64,000 nt of DNA from assembly GCA_030433005.1 (NCBI GenBank), contig JAUILQ010000009.1:53381-117380 (forward strand), in the 5' to 3' direction. Source of the DNA: Alphaproteobacteria bacterium (lineage in GTDB: Bacteria; Pseudomonadota; Alphaproteobacteria; Kiloniellales; DSM-21159). Of the stretch, positions 1 through 11,290 are shown one piece after another. The notes below the pieces were generated by a model, which saw only the letters and a program-made list of their open reading frames with translations, was not told the DNA's origin and ran no database searches. How positions within the stretch are numbered: position 1 is the first letter of the stretch; every line of letters begins with the position of its first letter. Both the position numbers and the translations under genes were made by a program.

Positions 1-256
1 CCGCCGCCAGCCCGCCCGCGACCAGCGGCACGCGCGGTCCGAAGCGCCGCGTCAGGACGCCGGCGGCGATCAAGGCGATCAGGAAGGCCAGGAAGGCCGA
101 GCTGGCGACCAGGCCGGCGGTCTCGGTCGACAGCCCGAAGCTCTCGCGGAACTGCGGCAGGAACAGGCCGTAGCCCATGCGCCCGGGCCCGAAGGCGACG
201 GCGGTCGCCATGAATCCGGAAAAAGAGAGTCGAAGCGTCGGCGACGCGTGGAACAT
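1..256 (-). CDS. MFS transporter, N-terminal part (truncated by window edge)
   Basis: About 85 N-terminal codons of a major facilitator superfamily permease are visible; the rest lies beyond the left edge. The translation has a hydrophobic first helix (about residues 9-32, with FGPGRMGYG), an acidic/serine loop, a second hydrophobic helix (about 48-66), and then the loop TRRFGPR that follows TM2 in MFS proteins. The ATG at 256 was preferred over an in-frame ATG at 211 because the longer form completes the first membrane helix; an AGGA lies about ten bases upstream. It is divergent from proS. The substrate cannot be told from this fragment. Confidence 0.75.
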   Translation of the reverse strand, partial: MFHASPTLRLSFSGFMATAVAFGPGRMGYGLFLPQFRESFGLSTETAGLVASSAFLAFLIALIAAGVLTRRFGPRVPLVAGGLAA

Positions 257-463
257 CGTGCGCGGTCCTGGCCGTGGGTGAGAGAGCAGCTGTCAGCAGC
301 GGCGCAATGGAGCGCCGGCGGTCGCCCGCTTGCCTCATCTCGCCGCAACGCCTGCATCGCGGTGCCGTTCCGGCCGTCCCCGAGGGCGCCTTACCAATTC
401 CCTCGCGCTGCCAATCCGGCTAGTGTCCGCCGCGTTTCCGCACTGCACCCAGCCGAGGACCCG

Positions 464-1789
464 ATGCGTCGTTCCCGCTTCTTCCTGCCGACCCTGCGCG
501 ACAACCCCAAGGAGGCGGAGATCGTCTCGCACCGGCTGATGCTGCGCGCCGGCATGGTGCGCCAGGCCTCGGCCGGCATCTACTCCTGGCTGCCCATGGG
601 CTTCCGGGTGCTCAAGAACATCGAGCGCATCGTCCGCGAGGAGCAGGACCGGGCCGGCAATCAGGAGGTCCTGATGCCGACCATCCAGTCGGCCGACCTC
701 TGGGTGCAGTCGGGCCGCTACAACGACTACGGCCCGGAGATGCTGCGCATCAAGGACCGCCACGAGCGCGACATGCTCTACGGCCCGACCAACGAGGAGC
801 TGATCACCGACATCTTCGCGGGCGCCGTGAAGAGCTACCGCGACCTGCCTCAGAAGCTCTACCACATCCAGTGGAAGTTCCGGGACGAGGTGCGGCCCCG
901 CTTCGGCGTGATGCGCGGGCGCGAATTCCTGATGAAGGACGCCTACTCCTTCGACCTCGACTACGAGGGCGCGCGGCGGGCCTACCAGTCGCACTTCGTC
1001 GCCTACCTGCGCACCTTCGCGCGCATGGGCCTGCGCGCGATCCCGATGGAGGCCGACACCGGCCCGATCGGCGGCGACCTCAGCCACGAGTTCATCATCC
1101 TGGCCGAGACCGGCGAGTCCGAGGTGTTCTGCGACCGCGAGTTCCTGGACGTCGACTTGCTCGGCCGCGACATCGACTACGAGGATCCGGCGGCGCTGGC
1201 CGAGGTCGTCGACTACTTCACCAAGCTCTACGCCCGCACCGACGAGAAGCACGACCCGGCCGCCTTCGAGGCGGCGGTGCCCGAGGCGCGGCGCTACCAG
1301 GGCCGCGGCATCGAGGTCGGCCACATCTTCTACTTCGGCACCAAGTACTCGAAGCCGCTCGGGGCGCGCGTCGCGACCCCCGACGGCGGCGAGACCGAGG
1401 TGCACATGGGCTCCTACGGCATCGGCGTGTCGCGCCTGGTCGGCGCGATCATCGAGGCCAGCCACGACGAGGCCGGCATCGTCTGGCCGGACGAGGTGGC
1501 ACCCTTCAAGGTCGGCCTGGTCAATCTCAAGGCCGGCGATGCCGACTGCGACAGGGCCTGCGACGAGATCTACGCCGGGCTGCAGGGCGCCGGCGTCGAG
1601 ACGCTCTACGACGACACGCCCGAGCGCGCCGGCGCCAAGTTCGCCACGATGGACCTGATCGGCCTGCCCTGGCAGCTGATCGTCGGCCCGCGCGAGCTCA
1701 AGAACGGCGTCGTCGAGCTCAAGCGCCGGGCCACCGGCGAGCGCCAGGAGCTGCCGCTCGACGCGGCGCTCGAGCGCATCGCGGGCTGA
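464..1789 (+). CDS. proS: Prolyl-tRNA synthetase, short alphaproteobacterial type
   Basis: Charges tRNA-Pro with proline (class II aminoacyl-tRNA synthetase). The 441-residue product starts at the ATG preceded by GAGG six bases upstream. An open frame extends further 5', but that part has no synthetase character. Class II motif 2 is seen at about residues 139-163 ([17 protein letters not shown]) and motif 3 at about 313-330 ([13 protein letters not shown]), followed by the anticodon-binding domain. Bacterial ProRS of E. coli type is about 570 residues with an editing insertion between motifs 2 and 3; here that insertion is missing, as is known for many alphaproteobacteria. It lies 14 bases upstream of lolC. 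Confidence 0.97.
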   Translation: MRRSRFFLPTLRDNPKEAEIVSHRLMLRAGMVRQASAGIYSWLPMGFRVLKNIERIVREEQDRAGNQEVLMPTIQSADLWVQSGRYNDYGPEMLRIKDRHERDMLYGPTNEELITDIFAGAVKSYRDLPQKLYHIQWKFRDEVRPRFGVMRGREFLMKDAYSFDLDYEGARRAYQSHFVAYLRTFARMGLRAIPMEADTGPIGGDLSHEFIILAETGESEVFCDREFLDVDLLGRDIDYEDPAALAEVVDYFTKLYARTDEKHDPAAFEAAVPEARRYQGRGIEVGHIFYFGTKYSKPLGARVATPDGGETEVHMGSYGIGVSRLVGAIIEASHDEAGIVWPDEVAPFKVGLVNLKAGDADCDRACDEIYAGLQGAGVETLYDDTPERAGAKFATMDLIGLPWQLIVGPRELKNGVVELKRRATGERQELPLDAALERIAG

Positions 1790-1803
1790 GCGGGGCCGGG
1801 CCC

Positions 1804-3043
1804 ATGGTGTTCGGCGCCTTCGAGCGCATGATGGCGCTGCGCTACCTGCGCTCGCGCCGCCAGGAGTCCTTCATCTCGGTGATCGCCGCCTTCTCTCTGC
1901 TCGGCATCGCGCTGGGCGTCGCGACGCTGATCATCGTGATGGCGGTCATGAACGGCTTCAGGCAGGAACTGCTGGGCCGCATCCTCGGCATCAACGGCCA
2001 CCTGACGGTCTACGGCACGACCGACGGCATCGAGCACTACCAGGACCTCGCCGGCCAGCTGCGCCAGATCGCCGGTGTCGACCTGGTGGTGCCGCAGATC
2101 CAGGAGCAGGCGATCGTCACGGCCGGCGAGAAGGCGCGCGGCGCCGTGGTGCGCGGCCTCGACCCGGCCGACCTGCTGCAGCGCAAGCTGATCGCCGACA
2201 ACGTGGTGGAGGGCTCCGCCGAGCGCTTCCGCCAGGGCGACGGCATCCTGGTCGGTCAGCGCCTGGCCCAGGCCATGGGCCGCTACCCCGGCACCGACCT
2301 CTCGCTGCTCAGCCCACAGGGCAACACCACGGCGATCGGCACGCTGCCCCGGGTCAAGTCCTACACCATCGCCGGTACCTTCGACGTCGGCATGTACGAG
2401 TACGACTCCTCCTTCGTGTACCTGCCGCTCGAGCAGGCCCAGCTGTTCTTCCGCCTCAAGGAACGGGTCAACGCCATCGAGCTGTTCCTGGCCAACCCGG
2501 ACGAGGTGCGCCGGGTCGCCGCCGAGGTCTCGCAGTTCGTGCCGAGCAACTACCGCATCGTCGACTGGCAGCGCGCCAACTCCAGCTTTTTCAACGCGAT
2601 CCAGGTCGAGCGGAACGTCATGTTCCTGATCCTCTCGCTGATCATCCTGGTCGCCGCCTTCAACATCCTCTCGGGCCAGTACATGCTGGTGAAGGGCAAG
2701 GGCCGCGACATCGCGATCCTGCGCACCATGGGCGCGCGCCGCGGCCTGATCCTGCGCGTCTTCTTCATGAGCGGGGCGGCGATCGGGCTGATCGGCACGC
2801 TCGCCGGCGTGCTGCTCGGCGTGCTGTTCACCGACCACATCACGACCATCCAGGGCTGGGTCGAGGCGGCGGTCGGCACCAACGTCTTCGATCCGGAGAT
2901 CTACTTCCTGACCAACCTGCCGGCCGACCGTGACCCGATGGAGGTGATCCAGGTCGTCGCCATGGCGCTCGGCATCTCCTTCCTGGCGCCGCTGCTGCCG
3001 GCCTGGCAGGCGGCCCGCCTCGATCCGGTGGAGGCGCTGCGCT

Positions 3044-3051
<8 letters not shown>
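1804..3051 (+). CDS. lolC: Lipoprotein-releasing ABC transporter permease (LolC/LolE family)
   Basis: Inner-membrane permease of the Lol complex, which extracts lipoproteins from the inner membrane for transfer to the outer membrane. At 415 residues it has the usual length. A first membrane helix at about 22-47 is followed by a large periplasmic domain, then three C-terminal helices at about 272-292, 313-342 and 380-401 (FtsX-like topology). Translation ends inside the start of lolD (8-base overlap), which supports a coupled LolCD unit. Only one permease gene is present, unlike the LolC/LolE pair of enterics; this is common outside the gammaproteobacteria. Confidence 0.95.
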
Positions 3052-3747
<696 letters not shown>

Positions 3748-3751
<4 letters not shown>

Positions 3752-4281
3752 GGCGGCCCGGCGGCCCGGACCTGCGGCCCGCGGCCCGGCTGTCCCGTCG
3801 GGTCGGCCGGCTGGCCTTCGGGATGAGCGGTGCGCTGGCGCTGCTGCTGCTGGTCGCGCTCGGCCGGCCGGGCGGCGGGCTTGCCCAGGACATCGATCCG
3901 GGCGAGCTCGAGTGCCTGGCGCTCAACGTCTACTTCGAGGCCGGCGGCGAGCCCCGCGTCGGCCGCCTGGCGGTCGCCTGGGTGACGCTCAACCGCTGGG
4001 CGGACGAGCGCTTTCCCGACAGCATCTGCGCCGTCGTCAAGGAAGGCGGCGAGGCGCGCTACCGCTGCCAGTTCCACTGGTGGTGCGACGGCCTGTCCGA
4101 CGTGCCGCAGAACCCCGAGCGCTGGGCCTGGTCCGAGCAGGCCGCGCGCGACGCCCTTACCGGCGTGCGGCCGGACCCGACCGGCGGCGCGCTCTACTTC
4201 CACAACGGCCAGGTTCGGCCGCGCTGGAGCCGCCGCCTGACCGCGACGGCGCAGATCGGCAACCACATCTTCTATCGATGA
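3748..4281 (+). CDS. SleB-family cell wall hydrolase
   Basis: Predicted exported or membrane-anchored peptidoglycan hydrolase of the Hydrolase_2/SleB family (177 residues). An N-terminal basic stretch and hydrophobic segment (about residues 25-45) look like a signal or anchor. The catalytic domain follows from about residue 53, with the family motif [12 protein letters not shown], several conserved Cys/Trp positions ([10 protein letters not shown]), and a C-terminal IGNHIFY typical of this family. Start: GTG at 3748, overlapping the lolD stop; an ATG at 3823 would remove the basic N-terminus and is an alternative. Outside sporeformers these proteins have a general cell-wall role, not a germination role. 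Confidence 0.85.
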
Positions 4282-5051
4282 GCGTGAGCGGCTCCGTCCT
4301 GGCCGCCCGCGCGGCCGCGCGCGGGCGGCGCGCCAGCGGCCGGCGCCGCCTCGGCCTCGGCCTGCTGCTGCTGGTCCTGCTCGGCCTCGCGCTCTGGTGG
4401 CTCGACCTGTCCCAGGAGGTGACGCCGGACGACCGCGCCGCCATCGCCGAGATGCTCAGCCGCGCGGGCTACCCGGAACTCGCCGGCTTCCCGCGGCCGG
4501 TCGGCTTCGAGGCCGAGGTCGAGACGGTGCGCGCCGTGCAGGACGCCGTGCTCGCGGCGGCGCCGATCGACCAGGGCATCCCGGCCGGCATGGAGCGCGA
4601 GCCGGCGACCCTGCTGCGGCTCGGGCTGGGGCTCTGCTACGACCGCAGCCGCACGATCGAGAAGTCCCTCCGCCTGTTCGGCCTGGAGATCCGCCACGCC
4701 AGCCTCTACGGCACCGCCGAGCAAGGCGCTCTAGGCGCCCTGGTCACCCCCGGCGCCGACTCCCACGCGCTCTCCGAAGTGCGCACTGCGCGCGGCTGGA
4801 TGACCGTGGACAGCAACGCCCGCTGGATCGGGCTGACCGCCGACGGCGAGCCGCTGGCGCTGCCCGAGATCGATCCCGCGCGCGCCGCCGAGGTCGCCCC
4901 GCGCTTCGCCCAGGATCCGCCGACCCGGCTGATCGTCGAGCCGAAGGTGACGCTCTACGGGCTCTACTCGCGCCACGGCCAGTTCTACCCGCCCTTCGTG
5001 CCCTTCCCGGACCTCGACCTCGGGCAGTTCGTCCGCTACGGGATCTTCTGA
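4278..5051 (+). CDS. Membrane-anchored transglutaminase-like protein
   Basis: 257-residue protein of unknown role. A basic N-terminus precedes one strongly hydrophobic helix (about residues 25-42), so the rest is probably periplasmic. The soluble part shows what looks like the Cys-His-Asp triad of transglutaminase-like thiol enzymes: Cys120 in GLCYDRSRT, His163 in SHALSEV and Asp178 in MTVDSNARW, with spacing and surroundings matching the fold. Family members act as transglutaminases, proteases or peptidoglycan-linked amidases; which applies here is not known. The ATG overlaps the stop of the preceding hydrolase, so cell-envelope work is a reasonable inference from coupling to lolCD and sleB. 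Confidence 0.7.
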   Translation: MSVSGSVLAARAAARGRRASGRRRLGLGLLLLVLLGLALWWLDLSQEVTPDDRAAIAEMLSRAGYPELAGFPRPVGFEAEVETVRAVQDAVLAAAPIDQGIPAGMEREPATLLRLGLGLCYDRSRTIEKSLRLFGLEIRHASLYGTAEQGALGALVTPGADSHALSEVRTARGWMTVDSNARWIGLTADGEPLALPEIDPARAAEVAPRFAQDPPTRLIVEPKVTLYGLYSRHGQFYPPFVPFPDLDLGQFVRYGIF

Positions 5052-5115
5052 GCGCCGCTCGGGCCCTGTGCGGCGCCGATGCGCAAGAGGCGGCGCGAGC
5101 GAAGAATCTCGTGGT

Positions 5116-6108
5116 CTAGCGGTCCGCGCGCCGCGGGTCGGCGCTTGCCGCCGAAGCGACCTCGGCCTCCGAGTCCAGCCCCGCAAGGCGCGCGTGCAGA
5201 CTTCCGAAGACACGGGTCCGGCCCGGATCGTCCGTCGTGGCGAGGATCGTCTCGACCAGCCGCAGCAGCCGCTGGCGGCCGTGCGGGTGGCTCATCGCCG
5301 CCTCGGTCTCCGGCCTGAACCAGTTGATGCGGGCGATGAACAGCAGCGCCGGAAAGGCGTCGAGCGGATCGACGAGGCGGGGCAGGCGGGCCAGCGCCCA
5401 GTCGTCCGCGGCCAGCTCCTGCGCGCGCGAGGCCGCAGGACTGGCCGGCGCCTCGTGCCCGAGCGCGTGATGGCCGAGCTCGTGGAGCAGCAGGAAGGCG
5501 AGCGCCCCCTCGACCAGCGTCTCGTAGCGCGCGGCCAGCGCCGCCGAGGGGATTGCGAGCCGGTTCGCGGCCTCCCGGCAGGCCGGATCGCCGGCCAGCA
5601 GCTGCTCGGCGCTGGGCAGGCTGCCGAGGGCGCCGGTCTCGTCGGCGGCGCCGACCTCGGCGAAGAAGCGCCGGTAGAAGCCGTCGCTGTGCCGCCGGCG
5701 GCAGTCCGCGGCCTCGTGTCCGGCGACCTGGAGCCGGATCGTCGTGTCGATGCCGGCGGCCATGCCGGCGTAGATCACGATGCTGCGGCCGGCACCCTCC
5801 GGATCGCGGATCGCGTAGGCTCCCGGAATCAGGCGCGGGTCGAGCTCCAGCGCCACGCGTGACAGCAGCGCGGCGTCCGGGGCGTCGAGCGCCTCGCCGG
5901 CCCGTCCGACCAGGGCCGGGGCGAGGCGATGCCAGGCGGCCAGGCCGGCCGGCAGGCCCGCCGGCGGCGGATCGGCGAGCAGCGCCAGCGCCCCGTCGCC
6001 CGCCGCGGCGGGCGCCGAGGGGCCGGCGGCCGCAAGCGCGAGGAGTCCCGCCAGGAACAGGCGCCGCAGGCTTGCCGCGCCGAACGGCAGTCTCCCGCCC
6101 TTGGCCAT
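5116..6108 (-). CDS. Secreted zinc-metalloprotease-like protein (HExxH)
   Basis: 330-residue protein with a Sec-type signal peptide (basic start, hydrophobic run at about 15-30, Ala-rich cleavage zone near 35). The core carries HELGHH at residues 209-214 within a hydrophobic helix, and a downstream QELAADDWA with Glu231 placed like the third zinc ligand of gluzincin proteases. This supports a metallopeptidase of M48-like or similar type, but I do not recognise the exact family. The ATG at 6108 is preceded by a purine-rich GGGGTGG. It is convergent with the transglutaminase-like gene (64 bases between stops) and divergent from dnaE. Confidence 0.7.
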   Translation of the reverse strand: MAKGGRLPFGAASLRRLFLAGLLALAAAGPSAPAAAGDGALALLADPPPAGLPAGLAAWHRLAPALVGRAGEALDAPDAALLSRVALELDPRLIPGAYAIRDPEGAGRSIVIYAGMAAGIDTTIRLQVAGHEAADCRRRHSDGFYRRFFAEVGAADETGALGSLPSAEQLLAGDPACREAANRLAIPSAALAARYETLVEGALAFLLLHELGHHALGHEAPASPAASRAQELAADDWALARLPRLVDPLDAFPALLFIARINWFRPETEAAMSHPHGRQRLLRLVETILATTDDPGRTRVFGSLHARLAGLDSEAEVASAASADPRRADR

Positions 6109-6277
6109 CGTGCCACCCCGTCCACTACCCACTGCCCGCCGGAAGCTTAGCCAGCGGCGGGAAGCCCGGCAACGCGCGTCGCCTGCCGGTCGTGCCGGCG
6201 AGGCGCTCCCCGCTATCCACAGGCACCGGCGCCGCTTCGAGGTGACGGACTCGGGCAGGCGGTGGAGAATGGCGGCC

Positions 6278-9200
6278 ATGAGCCACGCCGACTTCGTTCA
6301 CCTGCGCGTCCGTTCCGCCTATTCGCTCTCGGAAGGCGCGATCAAGGTCAAGGACCTGGTGAAGCTGGCCGCGGGCCAGCGGATGCCGGCGGTCGCCGTC
6401 ACCGACACCGGCAACCTGTTCGGCGCGCTGGAGTTCTCCCTGGAGGCGACCAAGGCCGGACTGCAGCCGATCGTCGGCTGCAACCTCGGCCTACGCCGGA
6501 CGCTCGAGGAGCATCCGCCGGGCAAGGAGCCGCCGCCCGACCGCATCGTGCTGCTGGTCCAGGACGAGGCCGGCTACCGCAACCTGCTGAAGCTGGTCAG
6601 CAAGTCCTTCCTGGGCGTCGGCGCCGACGAGCCGGCGCACGTCACCTACCAGGACCTGATCGACCACGGTGGCGGGCTGCTGTGCCTGACCGGCGGACCG
6701 GAGGGCCCGGTCAACCGGGCGCTGTTCGACGGGCAGGACGACCTCGCCGAGACCACGCTCGACGCCCTGCAGCAGGCCTTCGAGGGCCGCCTCTACGTCG
6801 AGCTGCAGCGCCACGGCGAGGCCGCCGAGCAGGCCGTCGAGGAGCGGTTGCTCGATCTCGCCTACGGCCGCGAGCTGCCGCTGGTCGCGACCAACGACGC
6901 CTTCTTCGCGACCGAGGACATGTACGAGGCGCACGACGCGCTGCTGTGCATCGCCGGCGGCACCTACGTGGCCGAGGCCAACCGCCGGCGCATCACGCCC
7001 GAGCATCGCTTCAAGACCGCGGCCGAGATGCGCACGCTCTTCGCCGACCTGCCGGAGGCGGTCGACAACACCCTGGTCGTGGCGCGGCGCTGCGCCTTCT
7101 GGCCGGAGCCGATCAGCCCGATCCTGCCGGCCTTCCCGACCGAGGCCGGGCGCAGCGAGGCGGGCGAGCTGCGCGCGCAGTCCGAGGCCGGGCTCGAGAA
7201 GCGGCTCGCCGACCACGTCTACGAGGCAAGCGACGGCGACGACGAAAAAGAAGCCAAGGCAAGACCTTATCGGGAGCGGCTCGACTACGAGCTCAAGATC
7301 ATCGAGCAGATGGGCTTCCCGGGCTACTTCCTGATCGTCGCCGACTTCATCCAGTGGGCCAAGGCGCAGGACATCCCGGTCGGACCGGGCCGCGGCTCGG
7401 GCGCCGGCTCGCTGGTCGCCTACGCCCTGACCATCACGGATCTCGACCCGATCCGCTGGGGCCTGCTGTTCGAGCGCTTTCTCAACCCCGAGCGCGTGTC
7501 GATGCCGGACTTCGACGTCGACTTCTGCCAGGACCGGCGCGACGAGGTCATCGAGTACGTCCAGAAGAAGTACGGCCGCGACCGCGTCGCCCAGATCATC
7601 ACCTTCGGCAAGCTGCAGGCGCGCGCCGTGCTGCGCGAGGTCGGCCGGGTGCTCGGCCTGCCGTTCGGACTGGTCGACAAGATCTGCAAGCTGGTGCCGA
7701 ACAACCCGGCCAACCCGGTGACCCTGGGCCAGGCCATCGAGGGCGAGCCGCGGCTGCAGGAGTGGCGTGCCAGCGACGAGAACGTCGCGCGCATGATGGA
7801 CATGGCGCTCAAGCTGGAGGGCCTCTACCGCCACGCCTCGACCCATGCGGCCGGCGTCGTGATCGGCGACCGGCCGCTCGACGAGCTGGTGCCGCTCTAC
7901 CGCGACCCGCGCTCGGACATGCCGGTCACCCAGTTCAACATGAAGTACGTCGAGCAGGCCGGCCTGGTGAAGTTCGACTTCCTGGGCCTCAAGACCCTGA
8001 CGGTGCTGGCACGGGCCAGCGCGCTGATCCGCGAGGAGAAGCCGGACTTCGACCTGGTCAAGGTGCCGCTCGACGACGTGCCGGCCTACCAGGTCATGGC
8101 CAAGGGCGACACGGCGGGCGTGTTCCAGCTGGAAAGCTCGGGCATGCGCGACGCCCTTAAGAAGCTGAAGCCCGACCGTTTCGAGGACGTCATCGCCATG
8201 GTCGCGCTCTACCGGCCGGGCCCGATGGAGAACATCCCGGCCTACATCCGCCGCAAGAAGGGCGAGGAGGAGCCGGACTACCTCTACCCGACCCTGGAGC
8301 CGATCCTGAAGGAGACCTTCGGGATCATGATCTACCAGGAGCAGGTCATGCAGATCGCCCAGGAGCTGGCGGGCTACTCGCTCGGCTCCGCCGACCTGCT
8401 GCGCCGCGCCATGGGCAAGAAGATCCAGGCCGAGATGGACGCCCAGCGCGTCAGCTTCGTCGAGGGCGCGACGGCCAAGGGCGTCGCCGACAAGCGGGCC
8501 TCCTCGATCTTCGACCTGGTCAACAAGTTCGCCGGCTACGGCTTCAACAAGTCGCACGCCGCCGCCTACGCGCTGGTCGCCTACCACACGGCCTACCTGA
8601 AGGCGAACCACCCGGTCGAGTTCCTGGCCGCCTCGATGACCTACGACATGGCCTCGGCCGACAAGCTCAACCTGTTCCGCCAGGAGCTGAGCCGCCTCGC
8701 CATCCCGCTGCTGCCGCCCGACATCAACCACAGCTACGCCGACTTCGCGGTCGAGGCGGTGGCGATCGAGGCCCCGGCGGAGGGCGAGTCCGCCGAGGCA
8801 ACGGGCGACGACCCGGCGCGCCAGGCCGCGGCGGGCAAGGCGATCCGCTACGCCCTCGGCGCCATCAAGAACGTCGGCCAGACGGCGATGCGTCAGCTCG
8901 CCGAGGAGCGCGACGCCACCGGCCGCTTCCGCACCCTGGCCGAGGTCGCGCGGCGCCTCGACGTGCGCGCGATCAACAAGCGGGCGATCGAGAACCTGGC
9001 CTGCGCCGGCGCCTTCGACGGCCTCAACGCCAACCGGCAGCAGGTCTTCCTGGGCGCCGAGACGATCGTGCGCATGGCCGCCAGCGTCAGCCAGGAACGC
9101 TCGGTCGGGCAGTCGAACCTCTTCGCCGGCCCGGGCGGGGGCGGCGAGGCTGAGCCGCTGAAGCTGCCACCCTGCAGCGACTGGCCGGCCATGGAGCGGC

Positions 9201-9817
9201 TGCAGAAGGAGTTCGAGGCGCTCGGCTTCTACCTCTCCTCGCACCCGCTGGAATCCTATGGCGCGCTGCTCCAGCGCCGCCGTGTGGTGACCATCGCCGA
9301 CCTGCCGCGCGCGGTGCGCGAGGGCGCGGCGGGGCGCATCGCGCTGGCCGGCATCGTGGTCGGCAAGCAGGAGCGGACCTCCAAGTCGGGCAAGCGCTTC
9401 GCCTTCGTCCAGCTCTCCGACCAGACCGGCGCCTACGAGGTCACCGCCTTCTCCGAGGTGCTGGGCACGGCGCGCGACCTGCTGGAGGGCGGCAAGCCGC
9501 TGATCGTCGAGGTCGTCGCCGAGCGCGCGCCCGAGGGCGACGACCTGCGCCTGACCGCGCAGTCCTTCGAGGATCTCGATCAGGCCCTGGCCAAGACCGC
9601 GGCCGGGCTCAAGGTCTACCTGGAGGGCGACGCGCCGCTGCCGCAGCTGAAGTCGCTGCTGGAGCGCGAGCGGCGGGGCCGGGGGCGCGTGTCGATCGTG
9701 CTGGAGACCGACGACGGCCGCGAGATCGAGATCGACCTGCCGCAGGGCTACGCCATCTCCGCCGCCGGGCGCCAGGCGATCAAGGCGATCCCCGGGCTGG
9801 TCGTGCAGGACCTCTAG
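6278..9817 (+). CDS. dnaE: DNA polymerase III subunit alpha
   Basis: Replicative polymerase catalytic subunit, about 1179 residues. The N-terminal PHP domain begins at [11 protein letters not shown]. The palm carries PDFDVDF at about residues 410-416, whose first aspartates match the catalytic pair of E. coli DnaE. The helix-hairpin-helix region and the C-terminal OB-fold ([13 protein letters not shown]) follow. A low-complexity Ala/Glu/Gly segment at about 829-853 is an extra loop. The ATG at 6278 was chosen over 6269 because GGAG then sits about ten bases upstream instead of touching the start. It is followed by a 415-base spacer before rpsB. Confidence 0.97.
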   Translation: MSHADFVHLRVRSAYSLSEGAIKVKDLVKLAAGQRMPAVAVTDTGNLFGALEFSLEATKAGLQPIVGCNLGLRRTLEEHPPGKEPPPDRIVLLVQDEAGYRNLLKLVSKSFLGVGADEPAHVTYQDLIDHGGGLLCLTGGPEGPVNRALFDGQDDLAETTLDALQQAFEGRLYVELQRHGEAAEQAVEERLLDLAYGRELPLVATNDAFFATEDMYEAHDALLCIAGGTYVAEANRRRITPEHRFKTAAEMRTLFADLPEAVDNTLVVARRCAFWPEPISPILPAFPTEAGRSEAGELRAQSEAGLEKRLADHVYEASDGDDEKEAKARPYRERLDYELKIIEQMGFPGYFLIVADFIQWAKAQDIPVGPGRGSGAGSLVAYALTITDLDPIRWGLLFERFLNPERVSMPDFDVDFCQDRRDEVIEYVQKKYGRDRVAQIITFGKLQARAVLREVGRVLGLPFGLVDKICKLVPNNPANPVTLGQAIEGEPRLQEWRASDENVARMMDMALKLEGLYRHASTHAAGVVIGDRPLDELVPLYRDPRSDMPVTQFNMKYVEQAGLVKFDFLGLKTLTVLARASALIREEKPDFDLVKVPLDDVPAYQVMAKGDTAGVFQLESSGMRDALKKLKPDRFEDVIAMVALYRPGPMENIPAYIRRKKGEEEPDYLYPTLEPILKETFGIMIYQEQVMQIAQELAGYSLGSADLLRRAMGKKIQAEMDAQRVSFVEGATAKGVADKRASSIFDLVNKFAGYGFNKSHAAAYALVAYHTAYLKANHPVEFLAASMTYDMASADKLNLFRQELSRLAIPLLPPDINHSYADFAVEAVAIEAPAEGESAEATGDDPARQAAAGKAIRYALGAIKNVGQTAMRQLAEERDATGRFRTLAEVARRLDVRAINKRAIENLACAGAFDGLNANRQQVFLGAETIVRMAASVSQERSVGQSNLFAGPGGGGEAEPLKLPPCSDWPAMERLQKEFEALGFYLSSHPLESYGALLQRRRVVTIADLPRAVREGAAGRIALAGIVVGKQERTSKSGKRFAFVQLSDQTGAYEVTAFSEVLGTARDLLEGGKPLIVEVVAERAPEGDDLRLTAQSFEDLDQALAKTAAGLKVYLEGDAPLPQLKSLLERERRGRGRVSIVLETDDGREIEIDLPQGYAISAAGRQAIKAIPGLVVQDL

Positions 9818-10232
9818 GCCTACGGGATCTCCCGGCCCTCCCGGCCTGCGCGAGGCCTCGACCGTTTCGTCATCCTCGCGAAGTCCACCCTCGAGAAGTC
9901 GGGGGGCGAGGATCCAGAGAACAGCGACGCCCGATCGGACCGGTGACGTCCGTTCATGTGGCTTCTTCCTCCGGACCCTCCCTTCCGCGAGGGTGACGGT
10001 TGAAGGCGCGCGCGCCGGCAGCGGGGCGTTCCGGGCTGCGCTCTGCCGTCTTCCTCCTTGCAATCGGCGGCCTTCGGCGCTATCTCCCGCCCGTCAATCT
10101 GTAACCCCACACGCGGGCCAGCGACGGCCACGGCCAGTTCCGGCTGTGGTCGCGACCGGTGTCGAGTTCAGGTGGCCTTTCCGGCCGCCCTCGATTCACG
10201 GCCCGCGGAGGCAGAACCGGAGAAAGAAAGAC
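9818..10232 (+). other. Intergenic region dnaE-rpsB (415 bases), probable rpsB leader
   Basis: No convincing gene is seen. It contains small hairpins: GGCCT/AGGCC at 9843-9857, and ACCCTC/GAGGGT at 9975-9994. The stretch at about 9867-9916 looks like a decayed copy of the GTCAT...GCGGGAATCCAG intergenic palindrome found after eno (here GTCATCCTCGCGAA ... GGCGAGGATCCAGAG). The downstream half probably holds the promoter and 5' leader of rpsB, which in many bacteria is autoregulated by S2. An antisense open frame over most of this region has no protein-like features. Confidence 0.5.
10058..10086 (+). promoter_or_regulatory. Candidate rpsB promoter
   Basis: TTGCAA at 10058-10063 and TATCTC at 10081-10086 are separated by 17 bases, placing a start site about 140 bases before the rpsB ATG. 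Match to the -10 consensus is poor (3 of 6), so this is only a suggestion. Confidence 0.25.
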
Positions 10233-11162
10233 ATGGCTCTTCCCGACTTCACGATGCGCCAGCTGCTCGAGGCCGGCGTCCACTTCGGCCACACCACGCG
10301 GCGCTGGAACCCGAAGATGCAGCCGTTCCTCTTCGGGGAGCGCAACGGCGTGCACATCATCGACCTCGAGCAGACCGTGCCGCTGTTCCACCAGGCGCTC
10401 AACGCCGCGCGTGCCGTGGCCGCCGGCGGCGGCCGCGTGCTGTTCGTCGGCACCAAGCGCCAGGCCGCCGAGATCGTCGCCGAGCACGCCAAGCGCTGCG
10501 GCCAGTACTACGTAAACCACCGCTGGCTCGGCGGCATGCTGACCAACTGGAAGACCATCTCGCACTCGATCAAGCGGCTGAAGTCGCTCGAGGAGCAGCT
10601 CGGCCAGGAGGTCACCGGCCTGACCAAGAAGGAGCTGCTCGGCCTGACCCGCGAGCGCGACAAGCTGGAGCTGTCGCTCGGCGGCATCAAGGACATGGGC
10701 GGCCTGCCGGACGTCATGTTCGTGATCGACACCAACAAGGAGCAGCTGGCGGTCACCGAGGCCAACAAGCTGGGCATCCCGGTCATCGCGGTGCTCGACT
10801 CGAACTCGGATCCCGACGGCATCGCCTACCCGATCCCGGGCAACGACGACGCGATCCGCGCGATCACGACCTACTGCGAGCTGGTCGCCGCGGCGGTGCT
10901 CGACGGCCTGCAGGAAGAGGCCAGCGGCAGCGGCCAGGACCTGGGCGCCCGCGAGGAGGCCCCCGCCGAGAGCGCGCTGAGCGAGCCGGCGGCCCCGTCC
11001 GAGGCGCCGGCCGCCGCGGCGCCGGCTGCCCCAGAGACCCCGGCTGCCCCCGAGACCCCGGCTGCCGAGCCCGCCCCCGCGCCGGAGGCCCCGGCCGAGG
11101 AGACCGCGCCGCTCGAGGAGAAGGCCCGGATCGACGAGAAGGGCCCGGGCGCGTCGGCCTGA
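10233..11162 (+). CDS. rpsB: 30S ribosomal protein S2
   Basis: Small-subunit ribosomal protein S2, 309 residues. The conserved start [20 protein letters not shown] and the body ([26 protein letters not shown]) are clear up to about residue 222. Beyond that is an Ala/Pro/Glu-rich low-complexity tail of some 80 residues containing repeated APETP units, which many alphaproteobacterial S2 proteins have in variable form. Purine-rich AGAAAGAAAG precedes the ATG. It heads the rpsB-tsf-pyrH-frr cluster. Confidence 0.97.
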   Translation: MALPDFTMRQLLEAGVHFGHTTRRWNPKMQPFLFGERNGVHIIDLEQTVPLFHQALNAARAVAAGGGRVLFVGTKRQAAEIVAEHAKRCGQYYVNHRWLGGMLTNWKTISHSIKRLKSLEEQLGQEVTGLTKKELLGLTRERDKLELSLGGIKDMGGLPDVMFVIDTNKEQLAVTEANKLGIPVIAVLDSNSDPDGIAYPIPGNDDAIRAITTYCELVAAAVLDGLQEEASGSGQDLGAREEAPAESALSEPAAPSEAPAAAAPAAPETPAAPETPAAEPAPAPEAPAEETAPLEEKARIDEKGPGASA

Positions 11163-11182
11163 GGCCCGACCGGGACTGCAGA

Positions 11183-11267
11183 CCCGGCCTTCGGGCCCGG
11201 GACGCCGAACAGGTCCGCCCCGGCAAGCGGCCGGGCCGGACGATCGCCGGACCGAGCGTCCGGCCCG
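11183..11267 (+). promoter_or_regulatory. Two hairpins in the rpsB-tsf spacer (possible attenuator)
   Basis: First hairpin: stem CCCGGCC (11183-11189) with GGCCCGGG (11194-11201) closed by a C(TTCG)G tetraloop and one bulged G. Second: a perfect 11-base-pair stem, CGGGCCGGACG (11232-11242) with its complement (11257-11267), ending just upstream of the tsf ribosome-binding site (GAGGGAA). E. coli has a partial terminator between rpsB and tsf; a comparable role here is inference. No U-tract follows either stem. Confidence 0.45.
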
Positions 11268-11290
11268 AAAGAGACTGAAGAGGGAAGATC

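Noticed and set aside
248..463. N-terminal extension of proS upstream of 464
   Set aside because: Open by composition only; the conserved ProRS begins at the ATG with a good ribosome-binding site, and the upstream part overlaps the divergent MFS gene.
6491..10063. Very long open frame on the minus strand opposite dnaE (about 1190 codons)
   Set aside because: High GC makes antisense frames open. The composition is a mirror of dnaE codons (Val/Leu/Asp/Gln-rich), no domain is recognisable, and dnaE on the other strand is unmistakable. Similar frames opposite bamA (17839-20310) and gltX/comEC (30125-34009) were rejected for the same reason.
9820..10131. 103-codon open frame in the dnaE-rpsB spacer, minus strand
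   Set aside because: Arg/Ser/Gly-rich with no domain, signal or start-site support; overlaps the decayed repeat and the rpsB leader.
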